A DNA stretch of 64,000 nt from Andreprevotia chitinilytica DSM 18519 (GCF_000711875.1 NZ_JONM01000023.1:1-64000); one strand, 5' to 3'. Shown: positions 39,154-47,998, counted from the stretch's first letter. Notes: a model not told the origin generated them from the sequence alone. Numbers and translations are program-made.

Positions 39154-40106
39154 CCGCCAAAATCGGCGCGCAAACGCCTACCCACACTCTCCAACCACTC
39201 GCGCTGCTTCCGTAGTGCAGCCAACGCCTCATCCCGCGTAACCTCGCGAAACCGTACGCTTTCACCGGGCCGGAATTGCCCGGCGCGCCATAAATCCGCT
39301 TGGATGACGACCAGCGGTTTCGGGTAGCCGCCAGTAGTCTGCGCATCCGCCAGCAGCAGGATCGGCTCGCCAGCGGGCGGCAACTGGATCACGCCAAGTT
39401 GCACGGCATGCGATGCCAACTCGGGCAAGTCGTGGACAAGAGATGGACCTTCCAGCCGCGCGCCCATCCGGTTGCTGGCAGTAGCCATCCGCCATGTCCG
39501 CGTCAATAGCGCCTGCTGAATCTCGCGATCGAAACGCGCCCATTCCGGGCCGGGGAGTACGCGCAGCACACCGCCACGTTCGGGTGCGCGGATGGCGGCA
39601 TCGCCGGTTGGCGCATCCCCTTCGCCAATCATCAGTGCATCGCCTTTGCGTAGCGCACGTCCTTTAAAACCACCGATACCGGTCGTCAGTGAGGTCGAGC
39701 GGCTGCCGAGCGTTTCGGGTGCCGCGATGCCGCCGGTCACGCATAAGTACAGCCGCGCCTCATATTCGGCGAAATTGATGCGCAGCACATCGCCGGCAAT
39801 GGCCCGATAACGCCGCCAACCGTCGATCCGGCGTTCGCCAAGCGAAGCCGCAGCATAAGCGCCGGTCAATGCGAACGTCGTCTCCCGTTCGAAGCGGACA
39901 ACCAAACCGCCAAGCGTGATTTCCAGCGCGGCAGCACCTTCCTCATTCCCCACTAGCAGATTGCCCAGTCGCAGCGAGATCGCGTCGCACGCGCCGCCCG
40001 GCGTAACGCCGATGCCGGCAAACCCCGGGCGGCCGAGGTCTTGCACCGTGGTCAGCGGGCCGGGCTTGAGGATGGAAAGCGAAGCGCGTTGCGTCATGTC
40101 GGCCAT
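39150..40106 (-). CDS. pxpC: 5-oxoprolinase subunit C / biotin-dependent carboxyltransferase family
   Basis: KipA/PxpC family. With PxpA and PxpB it forms an ATP-dependent 5-oxoprolinase that opens pyroglutamate to glutamate. The 318-residue product has the family signature LSILKPGPLTTVQDLGRPGFAGIGV and PGGACD. It follows pxpB by seven bases. pxpA is not found in this window. Confidence 0.93.
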   Translation of the reverse strand: MADMTQRASLSILKPGPLTTVQDLGRPGFAGIGVTPGGACDAISLRLGNLLVGNEEGAAALEITLGGLVVRFERETTFALTGAYAAASLGERRIDGWRRYRAIAGDVLRINFAEYEARLYLCVTGGIAAPETLGSRSTSLTTGIGGFKGRALRKGDALMIGEGDAPTGDAAIRAPERGGVLRVLPGPEWARFDREIQQALLTRTWRMATASNRMGARLEGPSLVHDLPELASHAVQLGVIQLPPAGEPILLLADAQTTGGYPKPLVVIQADLWRAGQFRPGESVRFREVTRDEALAALRKQREWLESVGRRLRADFGG

Positions 40107-40113
40107 TTGGGGG

Positions 40114-40764
40114 CTATTTGGATTGGGGCACGAATCGCACGGTGTCGCCCGGGGCCAGCAACACGGGCGGACTTTCGCCGGGCAGGAAGAGTTGTATCTC
40201 GGTGCGGCCGATCAGCTGCCAGCCGCCGGGCGATGCCAAGGGGTAGATACCGGTCTGCGAGCCGCCGATGCCGACGGAGCCGACCGGCACTTTCTGGCGT
40301 GGCGTAGCCCGGCGCGGGCAGGCCAGCGTTTCATCCAGCCCGCCCAGATAAGCGAAGCCCGGCAAGAAGCCGAGGCAGAATACGGTGTATTCGGGCGCGC
40401 TGTGACGGGCGATGACTTCGGGTATATCCAGGCCGGTATGCGTAGCCACGTCTGCCAAATCTTCACCGTCGTAGGTCACTGGCAGCTCGACCTGCTTGCG
40501 CTTCTCCGCCTCTGCGCCCTCGCTCTTGAGCCACGCGGTTTCGAGCATTTTTTCGACCCGGCCAACCGGCGTAGCAAGCGGGTCGAAGCGGCCAGTGAGA
40601 TTCCCCATGCCGAGTACCCACTCCAGATCACCATGTCGCTTCTGCAGCCAATGCCATGCAGCCCACAACCGGCGTTGTGCCGGCAAGCTCGGATCGATGC
40701 TCAGGGCCAACGCGGCCTCGCCAAGTGGCTGGATACTGGGATGCGGATCAGTGGTCTCGGTCAT
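40114..40764 (-). CDS. pxpB: 5-oxoprolinase subunit B (KipI family)
   Basis: The partner of PxpC. Family motifs seen are IQPLGEAALALSI, YDGEDLADVA and CLGFLPGFAYLGGLDE. The ATG at 40764 is favoured because it overlaps the queG stop in ATGA. In Bacillus the homologous KipI inhibits the KinA kinase, but in proteobacteria the oxoprolinase role is better supported. Confidence 0.92.
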   Translation of the reverse strand: MTETTDPHPSIQPLGEAALALSIDPSLPAQRRLWAAWHWLQKRHGDLEWVLGMGNLTGRFDPLATPVGRVEKMLETAWLKSEGAEAEKRKQVELPVTYDGEDLADVATHTGLDIPEVIARHSAPEYTVFCLGFLPGFAYLGGLDETLACPRRATPRQKVPVGSVGIGGSQTGIYPLASPGGWQLIGRTEIQLFLPGESPPVLLAPGDTVRFVPQSK

Positions 40765-41876
40765 GCCTTTGCTCGCTCCTCGTGCTGGGCCAACGCCCAC
40801 GCCACATGTTCGCGCACTAATTCGTCATCACTGTGACGGCGGGATTCCAGCGCGGCCAGTACCGCTGGTGTCGATGGGGCGTTGCCCAAGCCGACAGCGA
40901 GATTGCGCAGCCAGCGACTGTAACCGATACGGTAGATGGCGCTACCCGCCATGCGGCTCCGGAAATCGGCTTCGGTCCATGCGAACAGCTCGGCCAGCGT
41001 CACGTCATCCAGCCCGTGGCGAACGTGGAAATCGTCTTCGCCGGTATCGACGGCAAAACGGTTCCATGGGCAGCAGAGCTGGCAATCATCACAGCCATAC
41101 ACGCGGTTGCCGATCATGGCGCGGAATTCCATCGGGATCGCGCCATGCAATTCGATGGTCAGGTAGGAAATACAGCGCCGCGCATCGACCTTATACGGCG
41201 CAACGATGGCCTGCGTCGGGCAGATTTCCAGGCATTTGGTGCAGCGCCCGCAGTGTTCGTTCTCTTCCGGCGGATCGAGCGGCAGATCAAGATCAGTAAA
41301 CAGCTCGCCCAGAAAGAAGTACGAACCGTAGTCCCGATTGATCAGCAGCGTATGTTTGCCGCGCCAGCCCAGCCCGGCTTGCTTGGCCAGTTCGACCTCC
41401 AGCACCGGCGCGGAATCGACAAACACCCGATGCCCGAACGGCCCGATGAGCGCCGCAACCCTGTCGGCCAATGTTTGCAGGCGATTGCGCAGCACCTTGT
41501 GATAATCGCGACCGAGCGCGTAGCGCGAAATGTGCGCCTTTTCGCCATCGGCCAGCAGCGCCTCGCTGTTCGCCACGCCGGGCGGCCGGTAGGGCATGAA
41601 CACGCTGACGATGGATCGCGTGCCCGGCACCAGTTCGGCCGGCCGGGCGCGTTTGAGGCCGTGCCTTGCCATATAATCCATCTCGCCGTGAAAACCGGCG
41701 TCCAGCCAGCTTTGCAGGCCGGCTTCAGCATGGCTGAGATCGGTGCCGGTGATGGCGGCCTTGGAAAAACCCAACTCCTGCGCCCACGCCTTGATGCGTG
41801 CCGCGACCTCGGCCCGATTCAGCGTGGCCGAATCCAGTTCTTTTGGATCGATTTTTGGATCAAATTCCTGATGCAT
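40761..41876 (-). CDS. queG: Epoxyqueuosine reductase
   Basis: Final step of queuosine synthesis in tRNA, a cobalamin and 4Fe-4S enzyme. Two ferredoxin-type cysteine clusters are seen: CGRCTKCLEICPTQAI near residue 202 and CDDCQLCCPWNRF near 256. The 371-residue length is typical. The start codon lies in the palindrome ATGCAT shared with the divergent tsaE start. Divergent queG/tsaE is a recurrent arrangement. Confidence 0.97.
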   Translation of the reverse strand: MHQEFDPKIDPKELDSATLNRAEVAARIKAWAQELGFSKAAITGTDLSHAEAGLQSWLDAGFHGEMDYMARHGLKRARPAELVPGTRSIVSVFMPYRPPGVANSEALLADGEKAHISRYALGRDYHKVLRNRLQTLADRVAALIGPFGHRVFVDSAPVLEVELAKQAGLGWRGKHTLLINRDYGSYFFLGELFTDLDLPLDPPEENEHCGRCTKCLEICPTQAIVAPYKVDARRCISYLTIELHGAIPMEFRAMIGNRVYGCDDCQLCCPWNRFAVDTGEDDFHVRHGLDDVTLAELFAWTEADFRSRMAGSAIYRIGYSRWLRNLAVGLGNAPSTPAVLAALESRRHSDDELVREHVAWALAQHEERAKA

Positions 41877-42353
41877 AAGCCGAATGATAAGCCTTTGAGC
41901 GTCTTCCTCGCCGATGAAGCGGCCACTATCGCCTTTGGCGGTGAATTGGCGCTTGCAATCCGGCCGGGGATGACGATTTTCCTCGAAGGCGACCTGGGCG
42001 CGGGCAAAACCACGCTGACCCGCGGCCTGCTGCGCGGGCTGGGCTTCAGCGGCCGGGTGAAAAGTCCGACCTACACGCTGGTTGAACCTTATGCAGTTTC
42101 GAACTTATACTTGTATCACTTTGATTTATATCGTTTTAGCGATCCATCCGAATGGGAAGATGCCGGCTTTCGGGATTACTTCAATCCCGAATCCATCTGC
42201 CTGATCGAATGGGCGGATAAAGCCGAGGGGCTGTTGCCACGATCGGACTGGTTGATCCGGCTGGCGCCCGAGGCGGAAGGCCGCCGCATTACGCTGATTG
42301 CACAAACGGAACACGGAGCAGCATGTCTCGCCAGCCTGACCCCTCGCGCCTAG
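41871..42353 (+). CDS. tsaE: tRNA threonylcarbamoyladenosine biosynthesis protein TsaE
   Basis: The ATPase of the t6A37 tRNA modification complex. P-loop GDLGAGKTTLTRG near residue 40, followed by VKSPTYTLVEPY and HFDLYR. The 160-residue length is normal. It overlaps queG (divergent, six bases) and amiC (same strand, 31 bases). tsaE-amiC adjacency is common. Confidence 0.97.
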   Translation: MHKPNDKPLSVFLADEAATIAFGGELALAIRPGMTIFLEGDLGAGKTTLTRGLLRGLGFSGRVKSPTYTLVEPYAVSNLYLYHFDLYRFSDPSEWEDAGFRDYFNPESICLIEWADKAEGLLPRSDWLIRLAPEAEGRRITLIAQTEHGAACLASLTPRA

Positions 42354-43651
42354 CGCCAAACATCGATGTGGATCGCCGCACGCTACTGGGCGCGGCGGCA
42401 GCCACCTTGATGCTGTCGGTCGTGCCGCGTGCGCTAGCCGGCGAAGGCAGCCCCACCGTGGTCGCCGTGCGCGTCTGGCCGGCCGCGGCCTATACCCGCG
42501 TCACCATCGAATCCTCCGCGCCGCTGAGCTTCAACCAGTTTGCCCTGAAAAATCCGGAACGCTTGGTCGTCGATCTGAATGGCGTCGATCTCAATACCGA
42601 GCTGCAAAGCCTGGCGACGAAAGTCGGCGACGACGACCCGTACATCAAGCTGCTGCGCGCCGGTCGCAACAAACCGGGCGTGGTGCGCCTGGTGCTCGAT
42701 CTGAAAACCGAAATCAAAGCGCAGGTGTTCACGCTGGCCCCGGTCGCCGAGTACAAGCATCGCTTGGTGATCGACCTCTATCCCGCTGTACAGAACGACC
42801 CGCTGCTCGCCTTTCTCGACGACCCGCAAAGCCCGCCAGCGCCGATCAAGCAAGAACCACGCGTAGCCGAAGCCAAACCGGCCGAGCCAGAACAACCGCA
42901 AGAACTGCAGATTGACCGCGACAAGCTCAAGGTCGACCGGCTGATCACCGTGGTGCTCGACCCCGGCCACGGTGGCGAAGACCCTGGTGCGGTCGGCCCC
43001 GGCGGCAATTATGAGAAAACGGTGGTGCTGGCCGTCGCCAAGAAGCTGAAGGCGCTGCTGGAAAACGAGCCGAACATGCGGGTAGTGCTCACCCGTGATG
43101 CCGATTTCTTCGTGCCACTCGGCGTGCGGGTGAAAAAAGCGCGTGCGGTACAGGGCGATCTGTTCGTGTCGATCCATGCCGATGCCTTTATCCGCCCGGA
43201 TGCCAGCGGCTCATCGGTGTTCACGCTGTCGGAAAACGGCGCGACCAGCACCGCAGCCAAATGGCTGGCGAAAACCCAGAACGATGCGGATTTGATCGGT
43301 GGTGTGAAGATCGATACCAAGGACGTCCACCTCGCCCGCGTGCTGATGGATCTGACTCAAACCGCCACGCTGAACGACAGCCTGAAGCTCGGCAAATCGA
43401 TGCTGGGTGAGTTGGGCGGCATCAATCGCTTGCACAAAGGGAGTGTCGAACAGGCGTCGTTCGCGGTGCTCAAGGCACCGGATATCCCGTCGGTACTGGT
43501 GGAAACGGCCTTTATCTCGAACCCGGACGAAGAACGCCGACTGATCGACGAGGCGTACCAAAACAAGCTGGCGAGCGCGTTGCATCAAGGCATCAAGCGC
43601 TATTTCGCCAAGAACCCGCCGCTGGCACGTACCAAGCTCGCCGCCAAGTAA
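42323..43651 (+). CDS. amiC: N-acetylmuramoyl-L-alanine amidase AmiC
   Basis: A periplasmic amidase that splits daughter cells by cutting stem peptides from glycan. A twin-arginine signal (DRRTLLGAAAATLML, R18-R19) indicates Tat export. An AMIN targeting domain covers about residues 45-150, and the Amidase_3 catalytic domain has zinc ligands in DPGHGGEDPGA, the Glu in GGNYEKTV, SIHADAF and the catalytic Glu in VETAFISNPDEE. The 442-residue length is typical. It would be activated by EnvC encoded at 34938. Confidence 0.97.
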   Translation: MSRQPDPSRLAPNIDVDRRTLLGAAAATLMLSVVPRALAGEGSPTVVAVRVWPAAAYTRVTIESSAPLSFNQFALKNPERLVVDLNGVDLNTELQSLATKVGDDDPYIKLLRAGRNKPGVVRLVLDLKTEIKAQVFTLAPVAEYKHRLVIDLYPAVQNDPLLAFLDDPQSPPAPIKQEPRVAEAKPAEPEQPQELQIDRDKLKVDRLITVVLDPGHGGEDPGAVGPGGNYEKTVVLAVAKKLKALLENEPNMRVVLTRDADFFVPLGVRVKKARAVQGDLFVSIHADAFIRPDASGSSVFTLSENGATSTAAKWLAKTQNDADLIGGVKIDTKDVHLARVLMDLTQTATLNDSLKLGKSMLGELGGINRLHKGSVEQASFAVLKAPDIPSVLVETAFISNPDEERRLIDEAYQNKLASALHQGIKRYFAKNPPLARTKLAAK

Positions 43652-43678
43652 AAACGGCCCTTTCGGGCCGTTTTTACT
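43648..43678. terminator. Terminator of tsaE-amiC
   Basis: A perfect palindrome, AGTAAAAACGGCCC-TTTC-GGGCCGTTTTTACT, includes the amiC stop codon in its left arm. It has T and A tracts on both sides, so it also serves the convergent terC gene. Confidence 0.92.
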
Positions 43679-43697
43679 TGCGTCATTGGATATTCGA

Positions 43698-44636
43698 TCA
43701 AGCCGGCGCATCCGCCTTGGTCTTGTGCAGCGAATACAGCACGCCCGCCGCCAGCAAGCCAAACGTAACCGTCAGCGACAACAACGACGGCACTTTGATG
43801 CCCACATACACCAAGCCAATCTTCGCACCGATAAACACCAGCACCACCGCCAGCGCGTATTTCAGGTAATGGAAGCGATGCACCATCGCCGCCAGCGCAA
43901 AGTACAGCGCACGCAAGCCAAGAATGGCGAAGATGTTCGAGGTGTAGACAATGAACGGATCTTGCGTGATGGCAAAGATAGCCGGAATGCTATCCACCGC
44001 GAACACCAGATCGGCACCTTCGACCATCAGCAAAGCCAGGAACAAGGGCGTCACCCAACGACCAGGCTTGAGCCCTTCATCCTCACCGCGCACAAAGAAG
44101 TTCTGCCCGTGCAGATCGTCAGTCAGGCGCAAATGACGCTTGAAGAACGCAAACATTGCGTTGCCTTCCAGATCAGGCGCTTCATCCTTCGCCAGCAACA
44201 TCTTCACGCCGGTAAAGATCAGGAACGCACCGAAGACCAGCAAGATCCAGGCAAATTGATGCACCAGCACCGCGCCAAGACCAATCATTAGGGCCCGCAT
44301 CACGATCGCCCCCAGAATCCCCCAGAACAGCACCCGATGCTGGTATTGGCGCGGAATCGCCAGACTGGTGAAGATCAGCGAAATGATGAACACGTTATCC
44401 ATCGACAACGATTTTTCCACCAGGAAGCCGGTGTAGTAATCGAGCCCGGCTTGCGGGCCCTTGATCCACCAGACATAGGCACCGAACAACAAGCCCGCGC
44501 CGATGTAGAAGGCCGAGAGCTTCAGGCTCTCCTTGATACCGATCTCGCGGGTATCACGATGCAACACGCCCAGATCGAATACCAGCAAGACCACCACCAC
44601 AGCGGCGAAAATGCCCCAAGTCCACAATTCAGTCAC
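43698..44636 (-). CDS. TerC/Alx family membrane protein
   Basis: An integral membrane protein with about nine helices, related to E. coli Alx and TerC, which act in manganese export or tellurite resistance. Conserved acidic motifs in the membrane are FLVEKSLSMDNVFI and LLMVEGADLVFAVDSIPAIFAIT. A GTG start at 44636 is preferred because GGAG lies six bases upstream and the translated region further upstream is not membrane-like. The 124-base region upstream shows no convincing yybP-ykoY manganese riboswitch. Confidence 0.93.
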   Translation of the reverse strand: MTELWTWGIFAAVVVVLLVFDLGVLHRDTREIGIKESLKLSAFYIGAGLLFGAYVWWIKGPQAGLDYYTGFLVEKSLSMDNVFIISLIFTSLAIPRQYQHRVLFWGILGAIVMRALMIGLGAVLVHQFAWILLVFGAFLIFTGVKMLLAKDEAPDLEGNAMFAFFKRHLRLTDDLHGQNFFVRGEDEGLKPGRWVTPLFLALLMVEGADLVFAVDSIPAIFAITQDPFIVYTSNIFAILGLRALYFALAAMVHRFHYLKYALAVVLVFIGAKIGLVYVGIKVPSLLSLTVTFGLLAAGVLYSLHKTKADAPA

Positions 44637-44816
44637 ATCGCACTCCGATTGAAACACCGCGCCGTCATGACGCGGCAGCTGGCTAGTGAGCCCAAAAGAT
44701 CGGTGGAGTTCCCGCAGCAGGATCGATAGCGATGTTGCCACAAGCCGTTCAGCTTGCCAGATTCAGCTATTCTGAGTGGGCTTTCGCCCCCTTTTGCTCG
44801 CCCCTTTCTCGTCGCC

Positions 44817-45623
44817 ATGTTCATCGATAGCCACTGCCATCTCGACGCCCCCGAATTCGACACTGATCGCGATGACGTTGTCGCGCGAGCCCGTTCGGCC
44901 GGCATCACGCAGATGGTCGTGCCCGCGATCACGGTCGCGACGTTCGAGAAAACACGCGCCATGCGTGAACGTTATGGCACAGCGCTGGCATTCGGTCTGC
45001 ATCCGATTTATATCGCCGAGCATCGCGATGAACATATCGGCGTACTGAGCGACTGGTTGGCGCGGGAACAGCCCGTCGCTGTCGGCGAAATCGGCCTCGA
45101 TTTCTTCGTGCCGGAACTGGATGCCGACCGGCAGATCACGCTATTTGAAGCCCAACTGAAACTGGCTCGCGATTTCGACCTGCCGGTGATCGTGCACATC
45201 CGCCGCAGCCAGGATCAGGTGCTGAAATACCTGCGCAAATGGCAGGTGAAAGGCGGCATCGCCCATGCCTTCAACGGCAGCCGGCAACAGGCGGACGAAT
45301 TCATCAAATTGGGATTCAAGCTGGGATTCGGTGGCGCGATGACTTACTCCGGCTCGCAACGCATCCGCAAGCTGGCAACAGAATTGCCGCTGGAAGCGAT
45401 CGTACTGGAAACCGATGCGCCAGACATTGCGCCAAGCTGGCTGGATCAGCCCGGCCAGCCACGCGGGCGGAACGAGCCGTTTGAACTGGCGCGAATTGCG
45501 CAGGTTTTGGCCGAGTTGCGTGGCTGCGACTTACCAACAATCGCCACGCAAACGACAGCCAATGCTTTAAGCGTGCTACCCGGCCTTCCTTCCACGGCTC
45601 AAGCCAACACGCCGCGCAGCTGA
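44817..45623 (+). CDS. tatD: TatD family metal-dependent DNase
   Basis: A TIM-barrel hydrolase of the TatD/YcfH type. Metal ligands are seen in MFIDSHCHLDAPEF, GEIGLDFF, VIVHIRRS, GIAHAFNGS and VLETDAPDIAP. The start at 44817 gives 268 residues and begins with the conserved His-X-His segment. It overlaps the TrpRS-like gene tail-to-tail by 25 bases. Confidence 0.93.
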   Translation: MFIDSHCHLDAPEFDTDRDDVVARARSAGITQMVVPAITVATFEKTRAMRERYGTALAFGLHPIYIAEHRDEHIGVLSDWLAREQPVAVGEIGLDFFVPELDADRQITLFEAQLKLARDFDLPVIVHIRRSQDQVLKYLRKWQVKGGIAHAFNGSRQQADEFIKLGFKLGFGGAMTYSGSQRIRKLATELPLEAIVLETDAPDIAPSWLDQPGQPRGRNEPFELARIAQVLAELRGCDLPTIATQTTANALSVLPGLPSTAQANTPRS

Positions 45624-46486
45624 TCCAGCGTCTGCGCCGCTGCCCGCCGCGCCTTCTCCATGCCTTCTTCCAATACCGCCTGCAAAGCCATCTGATCCGC
45701 CAGAAGCTCGTTGCGCCGTTCACGCAATGGCGCGAGAACGCGTTCAGTGCAATCGGCAAGGTGCAGCTTGATTACGCGCTCTGACAAGCCGCCACGGCGG
45801 AACTTCGATTTGAGATCGTCGAGGAAAGGCAGGTCGCGCTCGAACACGTCGAGCAGCTGGAACAGCGGGTTGCCTTCCACTGTGCGCTCCGGCAGGCCAA
45901 GCATGCTGCTGGCAGGCAAAGCGTCAATCACTGCCGCTAGCGTGGCTGGGTCAGTGGAAAACGGCACATCCAGTGCGACTCGCGGCGGGGCGAACGGTGC
46001 GGATTCGCTGAACAGCGGGCGAGCCTCGGACAGCACCGCCTGCCCCGCTCTGGCGTTGACTTCGCGCACGACCGCGTTTGCGGCAGCCACATCGGTCGCA
46101 GTAGCGGCATGTGATGAGATCAGTGCCGGGCGCAACGCCGCCAGCGCCACGGTCGTCGCCATGGCTGGGGTCGGCGCTTTCGACAAGCCAGCCAGCGTAT
46201 CGCGCAAGGCCGCGAATTCAGCCACGCGGGACGGCTCGAACAGCACGACGCGCGACGGATCGATGCCGAATGCCAGGTGATCCGCCACCGCATCCAGCGT
46301 GGCACGATCGTTGCCAGCCGAATCGAGCATCAGGTATTGGGTGTGGCGGGCCTGGAAAAACAGTCGCTGACGCAGGCCACTGACAAGCTGCCCCAAGGAG
46401 AGCGGGCCGCTGACGCGTTCGGCGCACAGGAGATTGGCGTTGAAAACTGCGGGGCTGTTAACTGCCGGGTGAATTGCGACTTGCAT
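45599..46486 (-). CDS. Degenerate tryptophanyl-tRNA synthetase-like protein
   Basis: Predicted non-catalytic paralogue of TrpRS, function unknown. The 295-residue product aligns by eye with class I TrpRS along most of its length: SGPLSLGQLVSGL at the HIGH position, LAFGIDPSRVVLFEPSRVAEFAAL (TrpRS: GIDP, SQVPE), VREVNARAG (TrpRS: RDIARRFN), and a well-kept C-terminus with FRRGGLSERVIKLHLADCTERVLAPLRERR and VLEEGMEKARRAAAQTL. The HIGH motif reads SLGQ (residues 30-33) and no KMSKS motif is present, so aminoacylation is very unlikely. AAGGA five bases before the ATG at 46486 fixes the start. A leader frame and hairpin precede it. Confidence 0.72.
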   Translation of the reverse strand: MQVAIHPAVNSPAVFNANLLCAERVSGPLSLGQLVSGLRQRLFFQARHTQYLMLDSAGNDRATLDAVADHLAFGIDPSRVVLFEPSRVAEFAALRDTLAGLSKAPTPAMATTVALAALRPALISSHAATATDVAAANAVVREVNARAGQAVLSEARPLFSESAPFAPPRVALDVPFSTDPATLAAVIDALPASSMLGLPERTVEGNPLFQLLDVFERDLPFLDDLKSKFRRGGLSERVIKLHLADCTERVLAPLRERRNELLADQMALQAVLEEGMEKARRAAAQTLDQLRGVLA

Positions 46487-46545
46487 GATCGTGGTCCTTT
46501 TTATTGGGCCACCGATCCGGGAGAGTTGGGCAAATCGCCCAAACA

Positions 46546-46572
46546 ACAATGCCGCCAGATCGGCGGCATTGT
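46546..46572 (-). terminator. Attenuator-like hairpin in the leader of the TrpRS-like gene
   Basis: A perfect 11-base-pair stem (ACAATGCCGCC/GGCGGCATTGT) with a 5-base loop is followed on the minus strand by TGTTTGGG. The T tract is weak. A second smaller hairpin (TTGGGC/GCCCAA, 46527-46542) follows. Both lie between the leader frame and the gene start. Confidence 0.5.
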
Positions 46573-46599
46573 CGGGTTTGATACGTCCCTGTGCCGCCC

Positions 46600-46665
46600 C
46601 TAGGTATAGGAGCGGTACCAAAACGCCTGTTGGCGCAGCAGGGAGGGGACGTTTGCGGAGTTCAT
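46600..46665 (-). CDS. Putative 21-residue leader peptide
   Basis: An ATG frame of 22 codons that begins MNSANVPSLL and ends FWYRSYT before TAG. Four of the last seven residues are aromatic, with one Trp codon directly before a Tyr codon. It ends about 28 bases before the hairpin at 46546-46572. No clear Shine-Dalgarno precedes it, so translation is unproven. Its position suggests ribosome-mediated attenuation of the TrpRS-like gene. Confidence 0.35.
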   Translation of the reverse strand: MNSANVPSLLRQQAFWYRSYT

Positions 46666-46743
46666 GGTTATGGACTTTGCGCTTGTACGCTGGTGTCATG
46701 CCATTCGGGATTACCCGTAGCTACTCACTATCTCTTGCTGGTA

Positions 46744-46815
46744 GGTTTTCTCCCCTCGCCCACTAATAGCTGAGCAAGGCCAAAGCCTTGCACGCGAGGG
46801 AGAGGGGAGAAAACC
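46744..46815. repeat. Palindromic intergenic repeat
   Basis: Inverted arms, GGTTTTCTCCCCTCGC (46744-46759) and its near complement (46794-46815), enclose an inner stem GCAAGGC-CAAA-GCCTTGC. It lies just after the Cds1-like gene and may act as its terminator. It resembles the CCCCTCGCCC-type repeat at 58826-58932. Confidence 0.7.
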
Positions 46816-46821
46816 AGGCTC

Positions 46822-47913
46822 TTAGCGTTCCGCCACGGCCACAGCAGTCCCGAGCGAGGCTCCTTGCGCAGCGCAAGCAGCCACTTGTGGCAGCCAAGCA
46901 GCCACGTCCAGCCCGCGCTCGGCCAGCCAGGCATCGTTGTAGTAGGAATGCGTGTAACGCTCGCCGCTATCGCACAGCAAGGTGACGATACTGCCCGTCT
47001 CCCCCGCCGCTTTCATCCGCAATGCCAGCATCAACACGCCAACGAAATTGCTGCCTGTCGAGCCACCGACCTTGCGCCCCAGCTTGTCCGCCAGCCAGCG
47101 CATGGCCGCGATCGACAAGGCATCCGGCACCTTGAACATCGTATCGATCACGCTCGGCAGGAAGGAGGCTTCAACCCGTGGCCGGCCGATGCCTTCGATG
47201 CGTGAACCACAATCCAGCGTCGTCGCGACACCCCGCGCATAGAAGTCGAAGAACACCGAGTTCTCCGGATCAACGCAGGCAATCCGCGTGTCGTGGCGAC
47301 GATAGCGCACGTAGCGACCCAAGGTGGCGCTGGTGCCGCCCGTGCCGGCAGAGGTGACGATCCAACTCGGCTCGGGGTGCGCTTCCAGCACCATCTGGTT
47401 AAAGATTGATTCCGCGATATTGTTATTGGCCCGCCAATCGGTCGCCCGCTCGGCATAGGTGAACTGATCCATGAAGTGGCCGTTCGTCTCACGCGCCAGG
47501 CGTTCGGATTCGCTATAGATCGTGGTCGGATCGGCCACCAAGTGGCAACGGCCGCCCTGGAATTCGATGGCAGCGATTTTCTCCGGGCTGGTGGTCGCCG
47601 GCATCACCGCAATGAACGGCAAACCCAGCAAACGTGCGAAATACGCTTCCGAAATCGCCGTTGAGCCGCTGGACGCTTCGATCACGGTGCTCTTGGCATG
47701 CAGCCAGCCGTTGGCCAGCGAGTAGAGAAACAGCGAGCGCGCCAAGCGATGTTTCAGGCTGCCGGTCGGATGGCTCGATTCATCCTTTAGATAGATATCG
47801 ATACCGGGGAAGCCAGGCAGTGCAAGCGGGATCAGATGCGTATCGGCCGAGCGGTTGAAGTCGGCTTCGATGGTGCGGACGGCGTGCTGCGTCCAGGCGC
47901 GGGCAGTGGTCAT
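46822..47913 (-). CDS. PLP-dependent cysteine synthase / L-cysteine desulfhydrase (Cds1-like)
   Basis: A fold-type II PLP enzyme of 363 residues related to CysK but of the subfamily with the actinobacterial desulfhydrase Cds1. The PLP lysine is in [19 protein letters not shown] near residue 54, substrate loop [12 protein letters not shown], and the phosphate loop [13 protein letters not shown]. The family either makes cysteine or releases H2S from it; sequence alone does not decide. It stands alone between the TrpRS-like gene and xseA. Confidence 0.85.
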   Translation of the reverse strand: MTTARAWTQHAVRTIEADFNRSADTHLIPLALPGFPGIDIYLKDESSHPTGSLKHRLARSLFLYSLANGWLHAKSTVIEASSGSTAISEAYFARLLGLPFIAVMPATTSPEKIAAIEFQGGRCHLVADPTTIYSESERLARETNGHFMDQFTYAERATDWRANNNIAESIFNQMVLEAHPEPSWIVTSAGTGGTSATLGRYVRYRRHDTRIACVDPENSVFFDFYARGVATTLDCGSRIEGIGRPRVEASFLPSVIDTMFKVPDALSIAAMRWLADKLGRKVGGSTGSNFVGVLMLALRMKAAGETGSIVTLLCDSGERYTHSYYNDAWLAERGLDVAAWLPQVAACAAQGASLGTAVAVAER

Positions 47914-47998
47914 GGGGGGCTTCCGTGCAATTCAAGAACTCTGCGCAGTATTGCACCCGGATCGCGCCCCCGAAACCCACACCAGTCCCGACATCCGA

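Noticed and set aside
44637-44760. Possible yybP-ykoY manganese riboswitch upstream of the TerC gene
   Set aside because: The conserved motifs of that riboswitch are not recognisable in the short upstream region.
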